Assembly: GCA_002490705.1 (NCBI GenBank)
Contig: DKUO01000021.1
Span: 26,748-90,747 of the forward strand
Direction of reading: 5' to 3'
Length of the DNA: 64,000 nt
Source of the DNA: Lachnospiraceae bacterium UBA7202
Lineage (GTDB): Bacteria > Bacillota > Clostridia > Lachnospirales > Lachnospiraceae
In this document: positions 16,457 to 23,681 of the stretch, piece by piece
Layout of the letters: each line of letters starts with the position of its first letter
How positions within the stretch are numbered: the first letter of the stretch is position 1
The notes under the pieces: model-generated
What the model was told of the DNA's origin: nothing
What the model saw: only the letters and a program-made list of their open reading frames with translations
Database searches by the model: none
Made by a program: the position numbers and the translations under genes

Positions 16457-17652
16457 TAAAAAATATGTCCTCCGATCCGATATCTGGGATTGATTCCATC
16501 CACCGGCGTCCGGAAATAGACGCAGTTACTCACAGTGGTCGTGCCTCCCATGACTTCATCCGCCGCCTGATAGCAGGAGGCGGTAGCACGCCCTTCCGCA
16601 AGAGCTAACGCAAGCCTTCCGCTGGCCACAGGCGAAAACTGCCCGGATTGATATATAACGCCCGTTACTGTATCTGGATACACCGAACTCAACACTCGGT
16701 TGATCACCACCGACCCCACGGCCACCTGTCCTACATAAGGCTCGCCGCCCGCTTCACAGTAAATCAAATTTGCCAGCAAATACCGATCTCCCTCGGCGAA
16801 GCTCACTTCCGAAATGTCACGCCAGCTCGACTGTGCCGCCAATTCCGCCATGCGGATTTCCTCCGCAAGCTTTGCCCGGAGGGCCGAAAGGTTTTCCTCC
16901 TGCTCTTTTAACTGCTGCTCATATGCAAGTGCGGCTGCCTCCGCCTCAGATATTTGGTTTGCCGTCGCATTCAGGGAGCTGGAAGTCTGACTGACAAGTC
17001 CCGACACACGTCCCTGTTCCGCCACGACCTGCACCTTATAGTCAGCAAGCTCTTCCCTGTTTTTCTCCTGCTCCGCCTTTGCCAGCTCCAGCTCTTCCTG
17101 TTTCTGTTCCATAGCTGCCTGCGCGGCCTTATACTCATCCAGTACCTTCTTCTGGTAAGCGGAAAGCTGCTCCACATATTCATTTTTATTCAGAAAATCC
17201 GACAAACTCCCCGCAGAAAAAAACAATTCCATATAGAGATTACTGCTGCGCTCATAAGTGAACTGTATCTGCCTTTTCATCGTCGCATACTGTTCATCTT
17301 TCAGTGCAATGGCCACCGCAAGTTCTTCCTCCACCTGCGCGATATCCGCCTCCAGATCGTCGATCTCCTCTTCCTTATCCGCAATCTGCACTTCCAGTTC
17401 ATTCAAATTATTGCTCACCTGAGCCAGCTCTGTGTTCAACGTGGAAAGCGTTCCCTGTAGGGAATCGTGCTGCTCATTTAACCCCTTCAGGTTTTCCTCC
17501 GTCTCGTCCAGCCGGTTTTCTGTCTCTTCCCTCTGCTGCTCCGCCTCTCTGATCTGCTGTCTGGTTTCCTCCGTAGCCTGTACAGAAAGCGGCATCACGC
17601 CGCAAAGCAAAAGCAGCGTCAGGCACATAGCCGATCTTCGTCTCATCTCCAT
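16453..17652 (-). CDS. Secreted cell-wall hydrolase: coiled coil plus SleB-type (Hydrolase_2) domain
   Basis: 399 residues from the ATG at 17652. A signal peptide (MCLTLLLLCGVMPLSVQA) is followed by about 240 residues of PcsB-like coiled coil rich in Glu and Gln, then a C-terminal SleB/CwlJ domain (about 285-399). In it, YCEAGGEPYVGQVAVGSVV contains the catalytic Glu, and CYQAADEVMGG and PRYRIGGHIFY are family landmarks. SleB-type enzymes are lytic transglycosylases acting on peptidoglycan, often of the spore cortex; the coiled coil suggests control by a partner at the membrane. It follows rpiB with a few bases between or overlapping, depending on start codon. Confidence 0.85.
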   Translation of the reverse strand: MEMRRRSAMCLTLLLLCGVMPLSVQATEETRQQIREAEQQREETENRLDETEENLKGLNEQHDSLQGTLSTLNTELAQVSNNLNELEVQIADKEEEIDDLEADIAQVEEELAVAIALKDEQYATMKRQIQFTYERSSNLYMELFFSAGSLSDFLNKNEYVEQLSAYQKKVLDEYKAAQAAMEQKQEELELAKAEQEKNREELADYKVQVVAEQGRVSGLVSQTSSSLNATANQISEAEAAALAYEQQLKEQEENLSALRAKLAEEIRMAELAAQSSWRDISEVSFAEGDRYLLANLIYCEAGGEPYVGQVAVGSVVINRVLSSVYPDTVTGVIYQSGQFSPVASGRLALALAEGRATASCYQAADEVMGGTTTVSNCVYFRTPVDGINPRYRIGGHIFY

Positions 17653-17663
17653 AGCAACAACCG

Positions 17664-18092
17664 TCAACTTTCAATCTGATTGATTCTTCTCTGATGCTTC
17701 TCCTCGCCAGAAAAAGGCGTATCCATAAAGATATCTACAATATTAAGCGCAACCCTTTCCCCGATGATCGCCGCGCCCATGGCCAGTACATTGGCATCAT
17801 TGTGTTCCCTCGTAAGTCTGGCAGATACCGGATCGCCGCAAAGCGCGCAGCGAATGCCCTTCATCTTATTCGCCGTGATGGAAATGCCAATGCCCGTAGT
17901 ACAGATCACAATACCCCTGTCGCACTCTCCCGAAGCCACTGCCCTCGCCACTGCCGCACCGTAAATCGGATAATCGCAGGAATTCTTATCCGGACAGCCA
18001 AAATCCTTACACTCGAGTCCCCTCTCCTGCAAATGTGCGATTACTTTCTGTTTCAACTCATATCCGCCGTGATCACTTCCGATTGCTATCAT
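17664..18092 (-). CDS. rpiB: Ribose-5-phosphate isomerase B
   Basis: 142 residues from the ATG at 18092 (GGAGG 9 nt upstream). Motifs GSDHGGYELK, the catalytic Cys in VICTTGIGIS, and RLTREHNDANVLAMGA are diagnostic. RpiB interconverts ribose 5-phosphate and ribulose 5-phosphate in the pentose phosphate pathway; its product feeds PRPP synthesis by the prs gene at 1322. The order sua5-rpiB is common in clostridia and the genes are 13 nt apart. Confidence 0.95.
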   Translation of the reverse strand: MIAIGSDHGGYELKQKVIAHLQERGLECKDFGCPDKNSCDYPIYGAAVARAVASGECDRGIVICTTGIGISITANKMKGIRCALCGDPVSARLTREHNDANVLAMGAAIIGERVALNIVDIFMDTPFSGEEKHQRRINQIES

Positions 18093-18105
18093 CCTTTCTA
18101 CCTCC

Positions 18106-19155
18106 TTATACATCTATCATTTTATGTCCGGCCGCCTTAAGCAGACGGTTCATAACAGCCTGAGATACGCCGTTCCCGTCAAAGCTCTCCGAGTAGATCA
18201 GCTCCACGCCCTCGTCGTCAAACTCCCGCAAGATCCGGTACAGCCCTCTTGCCACCGCGTTCACATCCGTTCTCTTCCCCACACTGCGCAGCACATCAGC
18301 CCGATATGTCCCCATCGTTTCATCCGTTGCGATAACACCTGTTCTTTTATTGTTTTTCCTGCCCTCTGCCAATCCCGCATTGATGTAATCCGTCACCGCA
18401 GGGACAGCGCCCCGCACAATCGTGAGTTCGCCTTTCGGCGCATAATGCCTGTATTTCATGCCCGGCGCTTTTGGGGCTTGTCCACTGTCGTCCGAAAAAA
18501 GCGTAGCGTCCTGCTCCACCTGCCCAAGCACCCCGGCGAGTTCTTCTTCCGTAACAAAACCCGGCCTCAAAATCACCGGCGGTTCCACCGTCAAATCTAC
18601 AATCGTAGATTCCAGCCCCAACTCCACATCTCCGCCATCCAGTATCATCTCGATCCTGCCGTCCAGATCTTCCACCACATAGTCAGCCACCGTGGGGCTG
18701 GGTCTGCCGGAACGGTTTGCGCTGGGTGCAGCCACATAACCGCCTGCTGCCTCGATAAAGGTAAGCGCTATCGGATGAGAGGGCATCCGCACCGCCACTG
18801 TGGCAAGCCCGCCCGTAGTCTCCCGGGGAACCGCCTCCGACTTTTCCATAATCATAGTAAGCGGCCCCGGCCAGAACGCCGCCGCCAGCCTTTTTGCCGT
18901 CTCCGGCACCTTCCGCACAAGAGCGGGCAGATCCTCCATGCGTGCAATATGCACAATCAGCGGATTGTCGGAGGGACGGCCCTTGGCCTCGTAAATCTTT
19001 TTGGAAGAAGCAGGATTCAGCGCATCCCCTCCCAATCCGTAAACGGTCTCTGTGGGAAAGGCCACCAAGCCGCCCTCTCTGATAATTCTGCCGGCTTCCC
19101 CAATCAACGCCTCGTCTATATGCTGTTCGTCTATCCGAACCACTTTTGTATTCAC
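18106..19155 (-). CDS. L-threonylcarbamoyladenylate synthase, Sua5 type
   Basis: 349 residues, the long Sua5/YwlC form. The N-terminal YrdC domain has PTETVYGLGGDA, KGRPSDNPLIVH and SANRSGRPSPT, which bind ATP, bicarbonate and threonine; the C-terminal Sua5 domain (from about 215) begins PKAPGMKYRHYAPKGEL. It makes threonylcarbamoyl-AMP for the t6A modification of ANN-decoding tRNAs. It lies 4 nt after cwlD and 13 nt before rpiB in one transcription unit. Confidence 0.95.
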   Translation of the reverse strand: MNTKVVRIDEQHIDEALIGEAGRIIREGGLVAFPTETVYGLGGDALNPASSKKIYEAKGRPSDNPLIVHIARMEDLPALVRKVPETAKRLAAAFWPGPLTMIMEKSEAVPRETTGGLATVAVRMPSHPIALTFIEAAGGYVAAPSANRSGRPSPTVADYVVEDLDGRIEMILDGGDVELGLESTIVDLTVEPPVILRPGFVTEEELAGVLGQVEQDATLFSDDSGQAPKAPGMKYRHYAPKGELTIVRGAVPAVTDYINAGLAEGRKNNKRTGVIATDETMGTYRADVLRSVGKRTDVNAVARGLYRILREFDDEGVELIYSESFDGNGVSQAVMNRLLKAAGHKMIDV

Positions 19156-19159
19156 TTGT

Positions 19160-19888
19160 TTATCCTTCTTTATTGAGATAGTTCATAACAGCCAGATGAA
19201 TCGCCCATGCTGTTTTTTCCTGATAAAGTTCAGACGACAGCTTCTGTGCCTCCTCGTAATTGGAGAGAAAGCCGCACTCCACAATCACAATAGGCGAGGA
19301 GGTCTTCTTTAACAGATAGTAACTGTCATTCGGCTTTGCCTGCCTTGCGTTGTCGGGATCAATCTGGGCTGCGAGAACCTGCTGTATCCGCTCCGCCAGC
19401 GCCTTGCTCTCCTGACTCCCCTCGTAATAAAACACCTGGGCCCCGTGCACATACTCTTCATGATAACTGTTCTGATGAATGCTCACCGTCAGGGCCGGCT
19501 TTTTCTCTTCAATCAGCGCCACCCTGTTTTTCATATCCTGTACTTTTTTATTGGAAACGTTCTCATCATAAAGCCCCGCGTCGGTTTCTCTGGTGAGAAC
19601 CACCTCCACATCCGCCGCCTCAAGAAATCCGGCCAGCTTCTTCGCAATTTTTAAGTTGATATCCTTTTCCAGACTGCCGTCCACGCCCACCTTGCCGGGA
19701 TCGGCTCCGCCGTGTCCGGCGTCTATGACAACACAGGGTTTCTCTTTGACTTCTCCGCCTGTTGCAACCCGGCTCGAAGATACCACGCGCGCACCGCCGC
19801 GCAGAGTGAATCCCACCGCCGCGCACAATAACAGAAGCAGCACATTCCTGACAATTTTGTCATATTTTCCCGATTTTTCTTTCTCCAT
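19160..19888 (-). CDS. cwlD: N-acetylmuramoyl-L-alanine amidase (Amidase_3), CwlD-like
   Basis: 242 residues with one N-terminal membrane/signal segment (about 14-33). The Amidase_3 zinc ligands are visible: His in IDAGHGGADPG, Glu in SLEKDINL, His in VSIHQNS; the catalytic Glu is in VECGFLSN. The length and single catalytic domain without binding modules fit CwlD, which prepares muramic-delta-lactam in the spore cortex; that it is CwlD rather than a vegetative amidase is inferred from length and neighbours (SleB-type and GH18 hydrolases). Confidence 0.82.
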   Translation of the reverse strand: MEKEKSGKYDKIVRNVLLLLLCAAVGFTLRGGARVVSSSRVATGGEVKEKPCVVIDAGHGGADPGKVGVDGSLEKDINLKIAKKLAGFLEAADVEVVLTRETDAGLYDENVSNKKVQDMKNRVALIEEKKPALTVSIHQNSYHEEYVHGAQVFYYEGSQESKALAERIQQVLAAQIDPDNARQAKPNDSYYLLKKTSSPIVIVECGFLSNYEEAQKLSSELYQEKTAWAIHLAVMNYLNKEG

Positions 19889-19944
19889 TCTTCACCAAAC
19901 GCCAAACTTCTTTGTGCATATATATGAAGAAAGAAAAGGAAAAA

Positions 19945-21660
19945 TTACGGCTGGTTCATATATTCCTCTATCACATCCCAGACGTTTTCCGACTCATGGC
20001 CAAGCCGCCATTCCGCCACGCCTGCGATATCGTAATTTTGCATAATGTTAAGCTTTACCCTAATGGAATCCGCATCCTCAAGCCACACCTGATACAGCGT
20101 GTCGCCCTCCTGAACCTCCCCGTAATTCTGACAGGTCGTCTCGTCCCATCTGACGGCAATGCTGTGATTCTCAACAAATTCCTGCGCCATCCCCATTGTC
20201 ACAGCCTCGCTGCTTAAACCCTCCGGACCGGACTTCCAGATTCTGGTATAGAAGGGAATGCCATTGATCACCTTCTCCGCTGGCACTTCCTCCACCGTAT
20301 TTTTGATGCCGTTTTCCACAAAATTGATGGAGGCCACAGAACCCGCCTCATCGCTTCCGGCATAATGCTCATCATACCCCATGATAATCACGTAATCCGC
20401 CACCACGCCCTGCTCGGCCCGGTCATAGTGATCCGTGTGACCCATAGGCACATAGTTGTCCACCGAAAGCACAATGCCGTATTCCCTACAGGGAACGGAA
20501 AGCTCCCTGATAAACTGGATAAAGGGTTCTCCCGCATCCAGACTGATATTTTCAAAGTCAATGTTGATGCCGTCCAGATTATATTCCTGTGCGGTAGCAA
20601 TCAAATTGCGGATCAGATTCCATCTGCTGGATGTGCGGGAAAGCAGTTCGTACATATCCACATCCGCGCTCTCGGTCTCCACGTTGCTCACAAGCGCCCA
20701 AACCTCAAGTCCCATCCCGTGCGCCTTCTCCACATAGTCAGCCGAGGCAAAGCTGGAAAACCCTCCCTCGTTGCCGGTGAGCCTGAACCAGGTAGGCGAG
20801 ATCACATTAAGCCCCTTTGTCTGCGCCACAACGCTATCCAGCGTAACGTTTCCATCCACACCGCCGATGACGTGCCAGCCCAGATTGATCTTGTAGTCGC
20901 GGGTATTGGACTCATAGGTGACAGGCTTGTTGCTCGGCGGCGGCTCCATCGTCTCCGTCGACTTTTCTCCCAACCGCTTGTTCTCCACATAGCCGATAAA
21001 GGAATCCTGCGTCTTCACCTTCGTCCATGTTTCCATTTCCTCCAGCACGACAACGGTATCTCCCTCGGAGACATCCGTCAGGATGTCGCTCTTAATGCCG
21101 CCCTGATATCGCACCTGCGTGTCCTTCGTGATGGGCGCGGTCTGCCGCTCTCCCCCCTCTGTGTAAATCTGGATACGGTTCGGCCCCGTAAAAAGCTCGT
21201 AGGTAAAATTAGAATACTGCTGTACAAAATCCGCCGCAATATAGAGCACGCCATCCTCGTAGCGGGAAAGTACATAGTCCAAATCCACACCGGCCGACTC
21301 AAAGTCCGCGCCGTAATCCTCGAGCCCCGTACTGCCAATCCAGGTCGTCCAATACCCCCACGGCTTTGCAAAGACCAACAATTCCGCTTCTTTATCCTCG
21401 TAAAATCTATCATTAAAATATTTGTGCACCGTAGCGATATCGAAATAACACCTGTTGTCAAATATTTTCGCATGTTCCTCTATCAATTCGTCCTGTAGGA
21501 TAATGGCTGCGTCGTTATCCTCCTGAATACCGAAATATTCCGTTAAATCCGCCCTCTCTTTCGAGTAGGAGTACCGTTCCAGCAGCTTTGCTCCAAATCC
21601 TACCGCCGCAATCAATATAATAAGGACGATCGCGACTATCACCGGAATCATCTTTTTCAT
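19945..21660 (-). CDS. Membrane-anchored GH18 hydrolase with SH3 domain (spore-type)
   Basis: 571 residues. A membrane anchor (about 5-25) is followed by an N-terminal domain, a bacterial SH3 segment (VSEGDTVVVLEEMETWTKVK, about 195-230) and a GH18 barrel (about 255-565). The catalytic motif reads DGINIDFE, with the acid at Glu370 and Asn in place of the first inner Asp, as is common in spore cortex-lytic GH18 proteins of the SleL/YaaH/YdhD group. KVNGIPFYTRIW-like sequence (VINGIPFYTRIW) confirms the family. It probably cleaves N-acetylglucosaminyl bonds in peptidoglycan. A leader of about 470 nt precedes it. Confidence 0.85.
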   Translation of the reverse strand: MKKMIPVIVAIVLIILIAAVGFGAKLLERYSYSKERADLTEYFGIQEDNDAAIILQDELIEEHAKIFDNRCYFDIATVHKYFNDRFYEDKEAELLVFAKPWGYWTTWIGSTGLEDYGADFESAGVDLDYVLSRYEDGVLYIAADFVQQYSNFTYELFTGPNRIQIYTEGGERQTAPITKDTQVRYQGGIKSDILTDVSEGDTVVVLEEMETWTKVKTQDSFIGYVENKRLGEKSTETMEPPPSNKPVTYESNTRDYKINLGWHVIGGVDGNVTLDSVVAQTKGLNVISPTWFRLTGNEGGFSSFASADYVEKAHGMGLEVWALVSNVETESADVDMYELLSRTSSRWNLIRNLIATAQEYNLDGINIDFENISLDAGEPFIQFIRELSVPCREYGIVLSVDNYVPMGHTDHYDRAEQGVVADYVIIMGYDEHYAGSDEAGSVASINFVENGIKNTVEEVPAEKVINGIPFYTRIWKSGPEGLSSEAVTMGMAQEFVENHSIAVRWDETTCQNYGEVQEGDTLYQVWLEDADSIRVKLNIMQNYDIAGVAEWRLGHESENVWDVIEEYMNQP

Positions 21661-22133
21661 TTGTCCAGCTCCTTTCTGATCGTCCTATTATATCAAACTA
21701 TTCCCTTTCAGTCATTAGTTTTTTTTGGTGTTTCAACCGACAGCGTTATTTAGCGGGAGCCTCCTTGTGCTGTTTCTGACTGCCTCATATACCGCATCCT
21801 CCAAAAAGAGCGATAAAAAACAATAAAATAACTCAACCGTGATATACTAACGGCATATGATATATAGGATGGAAATAGTTTTGAAGATGCTTCCGACATG
21901 CAGATAAATTTGAAAAATAACTGTATAACCTACTCGTTCCTTGTGAATTATAATTTGTGTACTCGAAAGGTAAAATCTGTTTCGTGTTTAGAAGAGAGTA
22001 AGATATGTTCTCCGACAGGCACGTTGCCCATAAGACCGTCTCCGCTTCCTAATGCTGCGAAGACGCAGATGTTATTTAAAAATTTCGCATGCCTCCTTTC
22101 CCTGCGGACTATCAGAAGACACCTTGTAGAGGA
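21661..22133 (-). other. Long transcribed leader or noncoding RNA upstream of the GH18 gene, unidentified
   Basis: A strong minus-strand promoter at 22134-22163 would drive transcription through this region toward the GH18 gene. Within it are an AGGAGG with no productive start codon (an ATG two bases on gives only MRNF), small hairpins (for example CTGCG-TCTT-CGCAG and GGC-AACGT-GCC), and two GTCGG-containing structured patches, one near 22010 and one near 21740. I tested known riboswitch, 6S, tmRNA and SRP landmarks by eye and none fits. Small frames here show no convincing coding character. Confidence 0.4.
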
Positions 22134-22163
22134 ATTATACCCATAATCTGACATAAAATGCAA
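22134..22163 (-). promoter_or_regulatory. Strong promoter toward the GH18 leader
   Basis: TTGCAT (22158-22163) and a perfect TATAAT (22134-22139) are separated by 18 nt on the minus strand. Confidence 0.65.
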
Positions 22164-22210
22164 GCATTTTCTAAAATTATTAAAATTTTTTAAACACTTT
22201 CCGCGCGCTA

Positions 22211-22239
22211 TTGACTAAAAGCGACGGCAGGAGTATATT
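22211..22239 (+). promoter_or_regulatory. Promoter of mecA
   Basis: TTGACT (22211-22216), a 17-nt spacer and TATATT (22234-22239), about 50 nt before the mecA start codon and divergent from the GH18 leader promoter. Confidence 0.7.
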
Positions 22240-22291
22240 TGCCACAAAGGAAATTCATTAAAAATTAAAAGAAAAGGACGCGACCAAAAGC

Positions 22292-23056
22292 ATGAAAATA
22301 GAAAAAGTAAACGAGCAGCAGATTCGCTGTACTCTCACCAGAGAAGACCTGATGAACAGGGAATTGAAAATCAGTGAGCTTGCCTACGGCACAGAGAAGG
22401 CAAAAAGCCTCTTCCGCGAGCTGATGCAGCAGGCCGCTTATGAATGTGGTTTTGAGGCGGAGGATATCCCCCTCATGATCGAGGCCATCCCCCTGAATGC
22501 CGAGTGCCTTGTGCTGATCGTCACAAAGGTGGAAGACCCGGAGGAATTAGACACCCGTTTTGCGAAATTTGCGCCCTCCGTTCACGACGACGAATTTGAC
22601 CCGGAGGAAAACGAGGACAACGAGGCGTTAATGGAAGCTTTTGCCGACAGTGCGGACGAAGTGCTGAATCTCCTTCGCAGAATGAACAATGCAGAGGAAG
22701 CGGAACGTCCCTCACATCCTTCCTCCCGGGAAGGCAGCAGGCCCCCCGTTGACAAAGAGAAAGCGGTAAGCCGCCTTTACTCTTTCCGCTCCCTGCGGGA
22801 AGTGTCCAGACTTGCACGGATTACGGGCCGTTTCCGTCAGGGAAACGACACGCTCTACAAGGATACAAACACCGGCGCTTATCTTCTTCTTTTGAATCCG
22901 GAGGCTGAGAAAGCCGACGGCTACAACCGTCTCTGTAGCCTGATTTCCGAATACGCAAAGTCAGAGAAATCCGTGTCCGCCACGAAGGCCTATCTGGAAG
23001 AGCACTGCGATCCCCTCATCAAGGACAACGCGTTGGAAGTGTTAGCCGGAATTTGA
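22292..23056 (+). CDS. mecA: MecA-family ClpC adaptor
   Basis: 254 residues. The N-terminal segment MKIEKVNEQQIRCTLTREDL and the stretch IPLMIEAIPLNAECLVLIVT are hallmarks of MecA. The C-terminal domain (from about 160) includes YSFRSLREVSRLARI. MecA delivers substrates to the ClpCP protease; in Bacillus it controls competence and other regulators. The central linker is acidic and Ser/Pro-rich as usual. It has its own promoter and a terminator. Confidence 0.92.
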   Translation: MKIEKVNEQQIRCTLTREDLMNRELKISELAYGTEKAKSLFRELMQQAAYECGFEAEDIPLMIEAIPLNAECLVLIVTKVEDPEELDTRFAKFAPSVHDDEFDPEENEDNEALMEAFADSADEVLNLLRRMNNAEEAERPSHPSSREGSRPPVDKEKAVSRLYSFRSLREVSRLARITGRFRQGNDTLYKDTNTGAYLLLLNPEAEKADGYNRLCSLISEYAKSEKSVSATKAYLEEHCDPLIKDNALEVLAGI

Positions 23057-23059
23057 CAA

Positions 23060-23107
23060 AAACCCCTGCTCACTCCGTTTGGGAGACGACGCAGGGGTTT
23101 CCTTTTA
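23060..23107 (+). terminator. Terminator after mecA
   Basis: AAACCCCTGC (23060-23069) pairs with GCAGGGGTTT (23091-23100), holding a smaller CTCC/GGAG hairpin, and CCTTTT follows. It may also serve the converging DUF1858 gene. Confidence 0.8.
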
Positions 23108-23133
23108 CGTTCCTAATGCCATTAGCATTTTGA

Positions 23134-23325
23134 TTATACTGCCGCGATCCTGCTCATCAGATCGCCCACTTCGATACCGTGCACCATGGCGGCTTCCTCT
23201 AATGTCTCTCCCTGCGCGGAAGGACAGCCGAGGCAGTGCATGCCGATCTCCATAAGAATAGGCGCAATATCCGGATTTGCTCTGAGCGCTTCCCCGATTG
23301 TCGTGTCCTTTGTAATATCTGCCAT
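23134..23325 (-). CDS. DUF1858 protein with CxxC disulfide motif
   Basis: 63 residues. The sequence TIGEALRANPDIAPILMEIGMHCLGCP is a clear DUF1858 signature; the CLGC motif marks the subgroup annotated as a probable redox disulfide protein, often found near hybrid-cluster and anaerobic radical enzymes. It has a near-consensus promoter and faces away from the pyruvate formate-lyase operon, sharing the intergenic space. The function is not established. Confidence 0.9.
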   Translation of the reverse strand: MADITKDTTIGEALRANPDIAPILMEIGMHCLGCPSAQGETLEEAAMVHGIEVGDLMSRIAAV

Positions 23326-23417
23326 AATGATCCATTACCTCCATTCAACTCTTTTATCTAAGGATAGAATTCCAAGTACGCTTGAAAAAATACATCCCGC
23401 TTTCTGTACCAAATTGA

Positions 23418-23446
23418 ATTATAGTAGAAAGCGGCAATTCCGTCAA
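23418..23446 (-). promoter_or_regulatory. Promoter of the DUF1858 gene
   Basis: TTGACG (23441-23446), a 17-nt spacer and a perfect TATAAT (23418-23423) on the minus strand. Confidence 0.75.
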
Positions 23447-23546
23447 CCGTTCTTCCTCTCATACAGCGTCTTTTGCTTTATTGCACTTTTCACAAAATTT
23501 CCATTCTATTTTTTGCATTTGTATGAGAAAAAGAACAAAGGTCGTC

Positions 23547-23576
23547 TTGACTGTGATTCGCCGAATGGCATATAAT
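23547..23576 (+). promoter_or_regulatory. Promoter of the pyruvate formate-lyase operon
   Basis: TTGACT (23547-23552), an 18-nt spacer and a perfect TATAAT (23571-23576). An untranslated leader of about 100 nt follows, ending in AGGAGG at 23664-23669. The 23326-23681 gap otherwise holds only the divergent DUF1858 promoter. Confidence 0.78.
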
Positions 23577-23681
23577 ATTCTTACCGATTCAGCAATGCGC
23601 AGATCAGTTGTGCAAAGCATGGAAGCCGGTTGTTTATACGTTACTTTTTAAAAATTTTAAAATAGGAGGTTGGTACAAAAA

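Noticed and set aside
18124..19176. 350-codon plus-strand frame opposite sua5
   Set aside because: Antisense shadow with no start signal and no domain.
20545..20580. Asn in the GH18 motif (DGINIDFE) as a sign of inactivity
   Set aside because: The catalytic Glu is kept and this variant is common in spore-type GH18 hydrolases.
21948..22163. 71-codon minus-strand frame in the GH18 leader
   Set aside because: Its start codon overlaps the promoter -35 region, so it would not be transcribed in full; no other start with a suitable ribosome site exists in frame.
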